A stretch of DNA of 64,000 nt from GCA-2733415 sp049614485. Its GTDB lineage: Bacteria; Bacteroidota; Bacteroidia; Flavobacteriales; Flavobacteriaceae. Below, in pieces: positions 43,416 through 52,779 of the stretch; positions within the stretch are counted from its first letter, which is position 1; each line of letters begins with the position of its first letter. The notes under the pieces were generated by a model. It was not told the origin of the DNA, made no database searches, and worked only from the letters and a program-made list of their open reading frames with translations. The position numbers and the translations under genes are program-made. Location of the stretch: the NCBI GenBank assembly GCA_049614485.1, contig JBMZDR010000005.1:1-64000 (forward strand), given 5' to 3'.

Positions 43416-44465
43416 TTAATTTAACATACTTTCTCTGACTCCTCCAGCTAAGAATAAGGCTCTCATTCTAGATTTTTGACCCTCTGAGAACATGTACATA
43501 CACGCATCATCTGTATAATCCATATAATTCATGGTCATATCATTTGAGCGGCAATTTTTTGTTGGATACGACGGACATCCATAATTTGGGCCATCTGAAG
43601 AAGGTGTATCAGATACAAAATCGTCTCTTTTACATCTACCATCGCCCCAAATATGACGTAGGTTTAAATAATGACCAACTTCATGGGTTGCAGTTCTACC
43701 TTTATTAAAGGGCGCAGAAACATAGCCTTGACTTCCGAAATATTGTGGAGAAATTACAACTCCATCTGTACTAGCACCACCTCCAGGAAATTGTGCATAT
43801 CCTAAAATACCTCCACCAATATTACACACCCAAATATTTAAATGTGTTTCTGGAGTTATCACATCTACTCCTCCATTAGAAGCGTATTTCATAGCATCGT
43901 TTGTTCCCCACGAGGTTACAGAAGAGCTTTTTCTAGTGACCCCAGCTAACACAAATTCAATTTCAGAATCTGCTGCAAGGCCTGCAAACTCTGAGGGCAC
44001 TTGACTCGCATCTGAATTTGATTTTCTAAAGTCATCATTTAATACTGCTATTTGAGAATTGATTTGAGAACTGCTTATGTTTTGTTGAGATGTATTATAT
44101 ATAACGTGTACATAAACAGGAATTGTTATTAATCCTACCTCATCTGGCGCCGGATCTCCACCACCGTTTCCATTTCCTCCGCCATTTCCGTTTCCTGCTG
44201 GTTTTTTAAAATTTCTAGTATGTAATTCAATATTTTGCATTCTTTGTAGCATTCCTGGGTTATCGTTCAGCTGCCGAGCTAACACATTCATAGAATGGCA
44301 TTGCCTTCCAACACCATGTTCTGAAATTCTACTTAATTCTTCAAGGTCTACCCCTAAATCTTGGTGTAGTTGTTCTTCTTGAGGAGTTTCACTCTCTACA
44401 CTATCTGTATCACATGACCAGAAAGAAACCATAACAACAAACGTTGCAATTAATACTTTTTTCAT
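43416..44465 (-). CDS. Secreted M43-type zinc metalloprotease
   Basis: 349 residues. Lipobox-like VSFWSC puts the Cys at residue 18, so it may be lipid-anchored. A Gly/Asn-rich linker (about residues 93-110, PAGNGNGGGNGNGGG) leads to the catalytic domain: zinc motif HEVGHYLNLRH (HExxHxxGxxH variant with Leu-Asn) and the Met-turn in MTMNYMDYTDD. Family M43 (pappalysin/cytophagalysin) proteases are secreted. The gene separates sufD from sufS, with its own upstream element and terminators on both sides, so it is an insertion in the suf operon. Confidence 0.87.
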   Translation of the reverse strand: MKKVLIATFVVMVSFWSCDTDSVESETPQEEQLHQDLGVDLEELSRISEHGVGRQCHSMNVLARQLNDNPGMLQRMQNIELHTRNFKKPAGNGNGGGNGNGGGDPAPDEVGLITIPVYVHVIYNTSQQNISSSQINSQIAVLNDDFRKSNSDASQVPSEFAGLAADSEIEFVLAGVTRKSSSVTSWGTNDAMKYASNGGVDVITPETHLNIWVCNIGGGILGYAQFPGGGASTDGVVISPQYFGSQGYVSAPFNKGRTATHEVGHYLNLRHIWGDGRCKRDDFVSDTPSSDGPNYGCPSYPTKNCRSNDMTMNYMDYTDDACMYMFSEGQKSRMRALFLAGGVRESMLN

Positions 44466-44492
44466 AAAATTTAATTTTAGTTACTATTATAT

Positions 44493-44525
44493 AGTTCCCA
44501 AAAAATCATTATTGTTACCCAATAA
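44493..44525 (-). promoter_or_regulatory. Bipartite element TTGGGTAACA-N14-GGAAC, site 3
   Basis: On the minus strand TTGGGTAACA, exactly 14 bp, GGAACT, then 28 bp to the protease ATG. Same blocks and spacing as at 1888-1920 and 2077-2110, more than 42 kb away. Confidence 0.55.
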
Positions 44526-44623
44526 AATCACATTATTTTTAAGTTAATTACAATCTCTTAAGTGTTTTAGCATAGATTGTTAAATTTTCAACCTATGTTA
44601 CAGGTGTTTTTTTTAAACAATTA

Positions 44624-44659
44624 AAAAGCCTCAATTGCTTTTACACAATTGAGGCTTTT
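44624..44659 (-). terminator. Terminator after sufD
   Basis: AAAAGCCTCAATTG and CAATTGAGGCTTTT form a perfect 14-bp stem. It ends the sufA-B-C-D transcript before the protease gene. Confidence 0.8.
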
Positions 44660-44684
44660 CAGTTATTTAAATTTTATATTCTAA

Positions 44685-45998
44685 CTATAAATCAAACCCT
44701 AAATCTACATTCAGTTTTTTAGCGATTAATTTATTAATTCTTGATTTTAATTCTGGTATTTTAACACTTTCTAGCACCGTGTTTGCAAAGGCATACATCA
44801 ACAATGCTTTTGCTTCTTTTTTAGGGATACCACGTTGTTGCATGTAAAATAACGCTTGGTCATCTAACTGACCAATTGTACACCCATGAGAACACTTAAC
44901 ATCATCAGCAAAAATTTCTAATTGAGGTTTTGCATTCATCGTAGCTTTATCACTTATCAACACATTGTTATTTTGTTGATAGGCGTTAGTTTTTTGAGCT
45001 TCTTTTTCTACAACTACCTTTCCGTTAAAAACACCTGTAGACTTATCATCATAAATACCTTTATAATCTTGATGACTTTCACAGTTTGGCACTAAATGAT
45101 GTACTAAAGTATGGTGATCTACATGCTGTTTATCTTCTAAAATAGTAATCCCTTTTAGTATTGAATCTACATATTCTCCATTTTGATAGAAGTTCAAGTT
45201 ATTTCTAACAATTTTTCCACCAAATGAAAACGTGTGTACAGAACAAATAGTATCACGTTCTTGTGCTACAAACGTATTATCAATTAATGATGCAGCACTG
45301 TTATCATTCTGAATTTTATAATAATCAACATGAGCTCTCTTCTCTGCAGAAATTTCAGTAACAACGTTTGTCAACACCGCATTTTCAGTTAAACTCTGGT
45401 GACGCTCGATAATTTGAACATGAGAGTTTTCACCAACCACAACTAAATTACGTGGTTGTAATAAGGTAGCCGTTGCGTTTCCTGTTGCAAAATTGATAAT
45501 CTGGATTGGTTTTACAACTTCAGTATTCTTAGGAATATTAATAAATGCACCTTCACTTGCAAACGCCGTATTTAAAGCCGTCATGTTATCTTGCTTAGCC
45601 GTTTTATTGAAATAATTTTCAATAACAGGCTTGTGCTTAGCATTAGCGAAAGCAGACGATAATAAACAAACATCTATACCGTCATGAGTTGTTTCAGATA
45701 AAAATGAGCTATATTTTCCATCAATAAAAATGATCTTGTAAGAATCAATATCATGGATAAAATATTTTTTAACGTCTTTAAACTCTATAGTATTCTCCTT
45801 TTGAGGAAACACACTATAATCTTCTTTTAACACAGAATTTAAAGAGGTGTATTTCCATGCTTCTAATTTCTTAGTAGGAAATCCTAAGGTTTCAAATTCT
45901 TTTAATGCTTTAGTTCTAATACCGTGTACATCTGAATTGATGTTCACACCGTTTTCAAAAGCAACGTATGATGATAATAATTTTTCTTTTAACTCCAT
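44685..45998 (-). CDS. sufD: SufD scaffold component
   Basis: 437 residues from MELKEKLLSSYVAFENG at 45998 (Met at 46013 is also in frame). Partner of SufB and SufC in the Fe-S scaffold. The family's C-terminal core is present: ADDVKCSHGCTIGQLDDQAL and YMQQRGIPKKEAKALL. Follows sufC. Confidence 0.93.
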   Translation of the reverse strand: MELKEKLLSSYVAFENGVNINSDVHGIRTKALKEFETLGFPTKKLEAWKYTSLNSVLKEDYSVFPQKENTIEFKDVKKYFIHDIDSYKIIFIDGKYSSFLSETTHDGIDVCLLSSAFANAKHKPVIENYFNKTAKQDNMTALNTAFASEGAFINIPKNTEVVKPIQIINFATGNATATLLQPRNLVVVGENSHVQIIERHQSLTENAVLTNVVTEISAEKRAHVDYYKIQNDNSAASLIDNTFVAQERDTICSVHTFSFGGKIVRNNLNFYQNGEYVDSILKGITILEDKQHVDHHTLVHHLVPNCESHQDYKGIYDDKSTGVFNGKVVVEKEAQKTNAYQQNNNVLISDKATMNAKPQLEIFADDVKCSHGCTIGQLDDQALFYMQQRGIPKKEAKALLMYAFANTVLESVKIPELKSRINKLIAKKLNVDLGFDL

Positions 45999-46040
45999 TG
46001 TTTCAGTCCTCATTTTTTAGCAATAACTGCCGCAATATTG

Positions 46041-46793
46041 TTATGCGTTAATTTCTTCTTTAATCCAATCGTACCCTTTTTCTTCTAATTCTAAAGCTAA
46101 AGACGCATCGCCTGTTTTAACGATTTTTCCGTCGAATAAAACGTGAACAAAATCTGGCTTGATATAATCTAACAAACGTTGGTAATGCGTGATAATTACA
46201 ACTGCATTATCTTTACCCTTCAATTTATTAACACCGTTAGAAACAATACGTAAGGCATCAATATCTAATCCTGAATCTGTTTCATCAAGGATAGCCAACT
46301 TTGGCTCTAACATTGCCATTTGAAAAATCTCATTTCGTTTTTTCTCTCCTCCTGAAAATCCTTCGTTTAAAGAACGTGATAAGAATTTACGATCAATTTC
46401 TAATAATGTAGATTTATCACGAATTTTTTGCAACATCTCTTTTGCTGGCATATTTTCTTTCCCGTTAGCTTTACGAGATTCGTTAATAGCCGTTTTGATA
46501 AAGTTTGTTACCGAAACCCCAGGGATTTCAACTGGATATTGAAATGACATAAACACACCTTTGTGCGCGCGTTCTGTAGGATCTAACTCTAATAAATCTT
46601 CACCTTCCAAAGCAATATCTCCACTAGCAACTTCGTATTCTTCTTTACCAGCAATTACTGATGATAATGTACTTTTTCCTGCTCCGTTTGGTCCCATAAT
46701 TGCATGAACCTCTCCTGCTTTTACAGTTAAATTAATTCCTTTAAGAATTTCTTTATCTTCAATACCAGCGTGTAAATTTTTTATTTCTAACAT
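46041..46793 (-). CDS. sufC: SufC ATPase
   Basis: 250 residues. ABC-type ATPase that drives SufBD: Walker A GPNGAGKST, signature GFSGGEKKRNEIFQM, Walker B LAILDETDSGLDIDAL and the switch His in ITHYQRLL. Confidence 0.96.
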   Translation of the reverse strand: MLEIKNLHAGIEDKEILKGINLTVKAGEVHAIMGPNGAGKSTLSSVIAGKEEYEVASGDIALEGEDLLELDPTERAHKGVFMSFQYPVEIPGVSVTNFIKTAINESRKANGKENMPAKEMLQKIRDKSTLLEIDRKFLSRSLNEGFSGGEKKRNEIFQMAMLEPKLAILDETDSGLDIDALRIVSNGVNKLKGKDNAVVIITHYQRLLDYIKPDFVHVLFDGKIVKTGDASLALELEEKGYDWIKEEINA

Positions 46794-46797
46794 CTTA

Positions 46798-47148
46798 TTA
46801 TTTTCCTAGAGTTATAACATCTTTTTTTTCTGGATTCGGCTTTGTTACCTTTAGTATTTCTACTATTCTAACAGTATTTGGCCACCCTTCCTCCGCCTCG
46901 GGTTTTGGGATTATCTCCCCTTTTATTTCAACAGGAACCATATCTGTAGCTAATGCTTTATATGGCGTAACCTGTTTGTCTAATTTCATTGAATTTTCAT
47001 CTAAAATAACACCGTACACTTCTGTTGGTGTTTGTAAAATTGCAGCATCTGCATAATACAAATACATCCCTTTTAACACCACTATGTCTTTATCAGACTT
47101 ACAAGCTGTTACTGCTATAACACAAAGTATTAAAATTAATTTTTTCAT
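46798..47148 (-). CDS. Lipoprotein between sufB and sufC
   Basis: 116 residues. Lipobox CVIAVTAC gives the acylated Cys at residue 16. The mature part (TEVYGVILDENSMKLD, PVEIKGEIIPKPE, TVRIVEILKV) has a small beta-barrel (OB-like) look, similar in style to NlpE C-terminal domains. Only 4 bp separate it from sufC, so it is fully within the operon. Function unknown. Confidence 0.65.
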   Translation of the reverse strand: MKKLILILCVIAVTACKSDKDIVVLKGMYLYYADAAILQTPTEVYGVILDENSMKLDKQVTPYKALATDMVPVEIKGEIIPKPEAEEGWPNTVRIVEILKVTKPNPEKKDVITLGK

Positions 47149-47159
47149 TATCTAGACTT

Positions 47160-48608
47160 TTATCCTACTGAACCTTCTAAACTTATTTCTAATAATTTCT
47201 GAGCTTCAACGGCAAATTCCATTGGCAACTTATTCAAGACATCTTTACTAAACCCGTTTACAATTAATGCTATGGCCTTTTCAGTATCAATACCACGTTG
47301 GTTACAATAAAAAATTTGATCTTCTCCAATCTTACTTGTTGTCGCTTCATGCTCTATTTGAGCCGTATTATTCTTCGTTTCAATATATGGGAAGGTATGT
47401 GCACCACATTCATTACCCATTAATAAAGAATCACATTGAGAGAAATTTCTTGCATTAGCAGCACGTGGCCCAATTTGCACTAATCCTCTGTATGAATTTT
47501 GTGATTTACCAGCTGAAATCCCTTTAGAAATGATTGTACTTTTGGTGTTCTTACCTAAGTGAATCATTTTTGTTCCCGTATCTGCTTGTTGGTAATTGTT
47601 AGTTACTGCTATTGAGTAAAACTCACCCACAGAGTTATTTCCTTTTAAAATACACGACGGGTATTTCCAAGTTACAGCTGAACCTGTTTCAACTTGTGTC
47701 CAAGAAATTTTTGCGTTCTTTTCACACAATCCTCTTTTTGTTACAAAATTGAAAACTCCACCTTTACCTTCTGCATTTCCTGGATACCAGTTTTGTACAG
47801 TTGAGTATTTAATTTCAGCATCATCTAAAGCAATCAATTCAACTACAGCGGCGTGTAATTGATTTTCATCTCTACTTGGTGCTGTACAGCCTTCTAAATA
47901 ACTTACATAAGATCCTTCATCGGCAATCAATAATGTTCTTTCAAACTGCCCTGTTCCTGCTTGGTTGATTCTGAAATATGTTGATAATTCCATCGGACAC
48001 TTCACGCCTTTTGGAATGTAACAGAATGACCCGTCACTAAACACAGCTGAATTTAACGCTGCATAGAAATTATCTTTTTGCGGAACGATTGTTCCTAAAT
48101 ATTTTCTAACTAATTCTGGATGCTCTTGAATTGCTTCAGAAATAGGCATAAAAATAATCCCTTTTTCTGATAACGTATCTTGAAATGTAGTTGCAACAGA
48201 AACAGAATCTACCACAATATCCATTGCAATATTATTCATTCGTTTTTGTTCATCTAAAGAAATACCAAGTTTCTTATACATGGCTAACAAATCCGGATCA
48301 ACATCATCTAAGGTTTTGTTAGGATCAATCGCTTTTGGCGCAGAGTAGTATGCAATAGCCTGGAAATCTGGCTTTTCATAATTTACATTAGCCCATTCTG
48401 GCTCATCCATTTCTTGCCAAATTCTAAAAGCTTCCAAACGCCATTCAGTCATCCATTCCGGCTCGTCTTTCTTTTTAGAAATTGCACGTACAATATCTTC
48501 ATTTAAACCAATAGGAAATGTTTCTGACTCAATATCAGTGTAAAATCCGTATTCGTATTCTTTATCTTTTAATTCTCTTTCTAAATCGTCTTCGGTATAC
48601 TTGCTCAT
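47160..48608 (-). CDS. sufB: SufB scaffold component
   Basis: 482 residues. Typical core: SDGSFCYIPKGVKCPMELS, LEGCTAPSRDENQLHAAVVE, and the cluster-related Cys in ARNFSQCDSLLMGNECGAHT. Follows the A-type carrier gene by 18 bp. Confidence 0.97.
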   Translation of the reverse strand: MSKYTEDDLERELKDKEYEYGFYTDIESETFPIGLNEDIVRAISKKKDEPEWMTEWRLEAFRIWQEMDEPEWANVNYEKPDFQAIAYYSAPKAIDPNKTLDDVDPDLLAMYKKLGISLDEQKRMNNIAMDIVVDSVSVATTFQDTLSEKGIIFMPISEAIQEHPELVRKYLGTIVPQKDNFYAALNSAVFSDGSFCYIPKGVKCPMELSTYFRINQAGTGQFERTLLIADEGSYVSYLEGCTAPSRDENQLHAAVVELIALDDAEIKYSTVQNWYPGNAEGKGGVFNFVTKRGLCEKNAKISWTQVETGSAVTWKYPSCILKGNNSVGEFYSIAVTNNYQQADTGTKMIHLGKNTKSTIISKGISAGKSQNSYRGLVQIGPRAANARNFSQCDSLLMGNECGAHTFPYIETKNNTAQIEHEATTSKIGEDQIFYCNQRGIDTEKAIALIVNGFSKDVLNKLPMEFAVEAQKLLEISLEGSVG

Positions 48609-48626
48609 CTTCTCGATTTATTTGAA

Positions 48627-48956
48627 TTATAGTGAAAAACTCTCTCCACACCCACAAGTTCTGTTGGCGTTTGGGTTGTTAAACACAAATCCTTTACCGT
48701 TCAAACCTCCAGAATATTCTAAAGTTGTTCCTACTAGGTATAAAAAACTCTTTTTATCTACAATAACTTTAATATTGTTATCCTCAAAAACCTTATCGTT
48801 TTCTTCTTTTTCTTTATCAAAAGTCAAATCGTATGACAAGCCAGAGCATCCTCCACTTTTCACACCAACTCTTACATAATCATTTACAGCATTAAAGCCA
48901 TCTTCCTCCATAAGAGAAACGACTTTATTTTTTGCTGACTCTGAGACTTTTATCAT
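48627..48956 (-). CDS. A-type Fe-S carrier (SufA/IscA)
   Basis: 109 residues. Three conserved Cys ligands: GGCSGLSYDL and RTCGCGESF. Ends ESFSL after the CGCG motif, the usual A-type C-terminus. First gene of the suf operon; its promoter should lie in 48957-49078. Confidence 0.93.
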   Translation of the reverse strand: MIKVSESAKNKVVSLMEEDGFNAVNDYVRVGVKSGGCSGLSYDLTFDKEKEENDKVFEDNNIKVIVDKKSFLYLVGTTLEYSGGLNGKGFVFNNPNANRTCGCGESFSL

Positions 48957-49078
48957 TTTAAATTAGATTATTTCTAAATAGACTGCAAATATAGCGTAAA
49001 TATCCATTTTCGTCAATCAATTAGAGTTATAATTTTGTACGTAGAATATAAAATTACTTACAAAGAAGATCTATTTCT

Positions 49079-50167
49079 TTAATTATTCACAAATATTTTT
49101 TTTGATGATCGATTTAAAACACCATCTTTTAAATTCAAAAGTTGCATTTTAAAACCACTTTCTTTTATAATTTCAATAGCTAATTTACTACGTATTCCTG
49201 CTTTACAATACACTACCAAATCTTTATCTTGAGAGATTTCATACAACCGCGATTTCAACTCTACCAACGGAATGTGTTGCCCACCAATATGATGCTGCGC
49301 TCGCTCAAAATCTTCACGAACATCTAATAAATTATAGTGTTCTAGATTTGCTTTCAATTCATTTTTAGTTATTTCTAAATTAGATTTTGGCAAACCACAT
49401 AAAACATCATAATCGGCATCTAAAGCTGTAATTTGAATGTTTTCATCCTTATGAAAACTCAAAATGAATTGTTGCATCGTCAGTGCATTGTAAGTCAATA
49501 ATTTTCCGGACAACACATCACCAACACCGCAAATTAATTTTATAACTTCATTAGCTTGAAGCGCCCCTATAATTCCCGGTAACACACCTAAAACACCAAT
49601 TTCAGAGCAGTTTGGTACTTCATTAGGTTTTGGCGCATTCGGATATAAACACCTGTATGTTGGCCCATTATTATAATTAAAAACAGACACCTGACCTTCA
49701 AATTTATAAATTGACCCAAACACCACAGGTTTACTAGAAAGTACTGCTGCATCATTTACTAAATAACGAGTTGGGAAATTATCACTACCATCAACAACCA
49801 AATCATACTTTGAAAACAATTCAATGGCTATTTCTGATGTTAATTTTTGAAGATAAACCTCAAAGTTTACAAACGGATTTAATCCAGATAATTTTTGAGC
49901 AGCAACCTCAGCTTTAAACTGTCCGATGGCATCATATGAGTATAATATTTGGCGTTGTAAATTACTTTGATCTATTGTATCGTGATCAATAATTCCTAAC
50001 GTTCCAACACCTGCAGCTGTTAAGTACTGTAAAATCGGGCAACCTAATCCACCAGCACCAATGACTAAAACTTTGGCTTGTTTCAGTTTTAACTGTCCGA
50101 CTTCTCCTATTTCTTCTAAAATAAGATGACGGTTATAGTGTTTATGTTCTTCTTGTGACAAAGACAT
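49079..50167 (-). CDS. ThiF/MoeB-type adenylyltransferase with rhodanese domain
   Basis: 362 residues. N-terminal E1-like domain (about 1-240): GAGGLGCPILQYLTAAGVG, DHDTIDQSNLQRQ, and PNCSEIGVLGVLPGIIGALQ. C-terminal rhodanese domain (about 265-355) with the sulfur-carrying Cys in VVYCKAGIRS. The paired CxxC zinc motif of MoeB is not seen. As the last gene of the thiamine operon it most likely adenylates ThiS, with sulfur relay through the rhodanese; a double role in molybdopterin synthesis is possible. Confidence 0.85.
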   Translation of the reverse strand: MSLSQEEHKHYNRHLILEEIGEVGQLKLKQAKVLVIGAGGLGCPILQYLTAAGVGTLGIIDHDTIDQSNLQRQILYSYDAIGQFKAEVAAQKLSGLNPFVNFEVYLQKLTSEIAIELFSKYDLVVDGSDNFPTRYLVNDAAVLSSKPVVFGSIYKFEGQVSVFNYNNGPTYRCLYPNAPKPNEVPNCSEIGVLGVLPGIIGALQANEVIKLICGVGDVLSGKLLTYNALTMQQFILSFHKDENIQITALDADYDVLCGLPKSNLEITKNELKANLEHYNLLDVREDFERAQHHIGGQHIPLVELKSRLYEISQDKDLVVYCKAGIRSKLAIEIIKESGFKMQLLNLKDGVLNRSSKKIFVNN

Positions 50168-50195
50168 TATTTACCTTTTTTTTGTTAAACAATAC

Positions 50196-51308
50196 TTATT
50201 CCCAATTATTTGCCCAATCTTTCCAAACCACTTCTAAGCCTTGAGACTGCAACATTTTTGTAACATCTTCCGTACTTCGTTCATCTGATATTTCAAATTG
50301 CTCTAAAGATTCTGGAGCAACTGCGTAACCACCTGGATTTGTTTTTGACTCTGCACTTATTGATGTAATTCCTAAATTCACCACATTGTTTCTGAACACT
50401 TCGCTTTCACGTGTAGATAGCGATAATTCTACATCTTCATCTAACAACCTAAATGCACAAATTAACTGCACCAAATCCGGATCTGTCATTTCTACTTTTG
50501 GCTCTAACCCACCTGAATGCGGACGTAACCTTGGGAATGAAATAGAGTATTTTGTTTTCCAATACGTTTTCTGCAAATATTTTAAATGTAATGCTGTAAA
50601 GAAACTATCGGCACGCCAATCTTCTAAACCGAAAAGGGCGCCTAATCCTATTTTATGAATTCCAGACTTTCCTAATCTGTCTGGTGTATCCAATCTAAAG
50701 TCAAAATTAGATTTTTTACCCTTAGGATGGTGTTTCTTATATTCAGCTCTGTGGTAAGTTTCTTGATATACCAAAACGGAATATAAACCACTACCTATCA
50801 ATTGCTCATACTCATCCTGATGCAACGGTTGCACCTCTATAGTAATGTTTGAAAAATGAGGCCGTATTAATTTTAATGCGTTATTGATATAATCTACACC
50901 AACTGTTTTATTTGCCTCACCTGTAACCAATAATATATGATCATATCCTTTTGCTTTCAAGTATGCAACTTCTTTCATAATTTCAGCATCAGATAAGGTT
51001 CTACGTGGAATTTTATTCGTCATACTAAAGCCACAATAAGTACATATGTTCTGGCACTCGTTACTCAAATACATTGGTGCATACATTTGAATAGTGTTTC
51101 CAAAACGTTTTTTAGTCAACCTTTTACTCAACTGTGCCATTTGCTCCAAGTAGGGTGTCGCAGCAGGGGAAATTAACGCTTTAAAATCTTCTAAATCGCG
51201 TTTTGAATTTCCTAAGGCACGCATTACATCAGCTTCTGTCTTTGCAAAAATACTTTGCAGAGTTTCATCCCAATTGTATGTGTCAAATAGCTCTTTAAAA
51301 TTGCTCAT
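50196..51308 (-). CDS. thiH: Tyrosine lyase (2-iminoacetate synthase)
   Basis: 370 residues. Radical SAM motif in CQNICTYCGF (CX3CX2C). Cleaves tyrosine to dehydroglycine for the thiazole ring. The C-terminal part contains STRESEVFRNNVVNLGIT and SAESKTNPGGYAV, as in ThiH. Lies 6 bp after thiG. Confidence 0.95.
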   Translation of the reverse strand: MSNFKELFDTYNWDETLQSIFAKTEADVMRALGNSKRDLEDFKALISPAATPYLEQMAQLSKRLTKKRFGNTIQMYAPMYLSNECQNICTYCGFSMTNKIPRRTLSDAEIMKEVAYLKAKGYDHILLVTGEANKTVGVDYINNALKLIRPHFSNITIEVQPLHQDEYEQLIGSGLYSVLVYQETYHRAEYKKHHPKGKKSNFDFRLDTPDRLGKSGIHKIGLGALFGLEDWRADSFFTALHLKYLQKTYWKTKYSISFPRLRPHSGGLEPKVEMTDPDLVQLICAFRLLDEDVELSLSTRESEVFRNNVVNLGITSISAESKTNPGGYAVAPESLEQFEISDERSTEDVTKMLQSQGLEVVWKDWANNWE

Positions 51309-51314
51309 TCTTCT

Positions 51315-52091
51315 TTAGTTTAAAAAACTCGTTAACGGACTACTCGCCTCAGCTTTCTTATGCACAACAGGTGCTAATTTTGCTTCAAAAGCCATTCGCC
51401 CAGCCTCAACAGCCATTTTAAAAGCTGTTGCCATTGCTATTGGATTTTGTGATACTGCTATTGCTGTATTTACCAACACAGCATCTGCGCCTAACTCCAT
51501 TGCAAAAGCCGCATGAGATGGGGCTCCAATACCGGCATCTACAATAACTGGCACGTTACTTTGGTCTATGATTATTTCTAAAAACTCTTGGGTTTTCAAT
51601 CCTTTATTCGTTCCTATTGGAGCGCCTAAAGGCATCACACATTGTACACCCACATCTTCTAATCGTTTACACAACACTGGATCTGCGTGAATGTATGGCA
51701 TTACTACAAAACCTAATTTCACCAACTCTTCAGCTGCTTTTAAAGTTTCTATAGGATCAGGTAATAAATATTTTGGGTCTGGATGAATTTCTAATTTCAC
51801 CCAATTCGTTTCTAAGGCTTCACGCGATAATTGCGCCGCAAATATTGCCTCTTTTGCATTACGTACGCCAGATGTATTTGGTAATAAATTAATACGACTA
51901 TGTTTTAGATGACTTAAAATATCGTCTTGTTTATTTTGAACATTGACGCGCTTTAAAGCCACAGTAATCAACTCACTTTCTGATGCCAATAAAGCGTCCT
52001 CCATCAATTGAGATGAACTAAATTTACCTGTTCCAGTGAACAATCTTGAAGTAAATTCTTTATCTGCTATCTGTAATGTTTTATTCATCAT
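51315..52091 (-). CDS. thiG: Thiazole synthase
   Basis: 258 residues. (Beta/alpha)8 barrel: SRLFTGTGKFSS, Schiff-base Lys in TVALKRVN, GAPIGTNKGL and DAGIGAPSHAAFAMELGADA. Condenses DXP, dehydroglycine and ThiS thiocarboxylate. Starts MMN, so Met2 is an alternative start. Confidence 0.96.
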   Translation of the reverse strand: MMNKTLQIADKEFTSRLFTGTGKFSSSQLMEDALLASESELITVALKRVNVQNKQDDILSHLKHSRINLLPNTSGVRNAKEAIFAAQLSREALETNWVKLEIHPDPKYLLPDPIETLKAAEELVKLGFVVMPYIHADPVLCKRLEDVGVQCVMPLGAPIGTNKGLKTQEFLEIIIDQSNVPVIVDAGIGAPSHAAFAMELGADAVLVNTAIAVSQNPIAMATAFKMAVEAGRMAFEAKLAPVVHKKAEASSPLTSFLN

Positions 52092-52120
52092 AGTTATTGT
52101 AAAGTGTAAAACACTTATTA

Positions 52121-52771
52121 TTATTTAGTTTCTTCTGACTCCCAACGTTGTTCTTGCAACGCACCTCCATTAATCAACTCTTTGAATGTTGATATGCTAT
52201 TGAAATCACGTGTAATTTCTCCCGAAACTGCAATACCGTGAACTCCGGTATGTATTAATTCTGACACATGATCTTTTGTAATACCACCTATTGCTAGAAT
52301 AGGCACATCTGTTTTTAAAACATCTAAAATACTTACATAGCCTTCAAACCCTATAATCGGACACAAATTAGCTTTTGTTGTGGTAAATTGAAAAGGACCT
52401 AAACCGATATAATCTACCTTCTTAGAAATTAGACTTTGACAATCGTCCAATGTGTTTGCTGTCCCCCCGATAATTTGCCATGAGTATAAATGCTCTTTTG
52501 CAAGTGTTGGGCACACATCTGATTTTCCTAAATGCACACCATCTGCTTTAACTGTTTTTGCAATTTTATAATGGTCATTTATAATCAAACGGGTTTGAAA
52601 ATGAGCGGTGATTTCTCTAGCTTTATGAGCCGTTTTTAACACAACTTTCTCCGAGACATTCTTCAAACGCAATTGCACTAATTCAGCTCCTGAACTGCAG
52701 GCTTTTTGAATGTTACTCAATTGAGCTTCTGGCGTTGTGCCTTGTGAAATATAATGTAGTTTAGGTATCAT
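52121..52771 (-). CDS. thiE: Thiamine-phosphate synthase
   Basis: 216 residues. All active-site blocks are present: VQLRLKN, RLIINDHYKIA, DGVHLGKSD, IIGGTA, YIGLGPFQFTTTK and LAIGGITKDH. Joins HMP-PP and thiazole phosphate. One of two ThiE-like genes in the operon, and the one with the full set of motifs. Confidence 0.93.
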   Translation of the reverse strand: MIPKLHYISQGTTPEAQLSNIQKACSSGAELVQLRLKNVSEKVVLKTAHKAREITAHFQTRLIINDHYKIAKTVKADGVHLGKSDVCPTLAKEHLYSWQIIGGTANTLDDCQSLISKKVDYIGLGPFQFTTTKANLCPIIGFEGYVSILDVLKTDVPILAIGGITKDHVSELIHTGVHGIAVSGEITRDFNSISTFKELINGGALQEQRWESEETK

Positions 52772-52779
52772 TATTTGCG

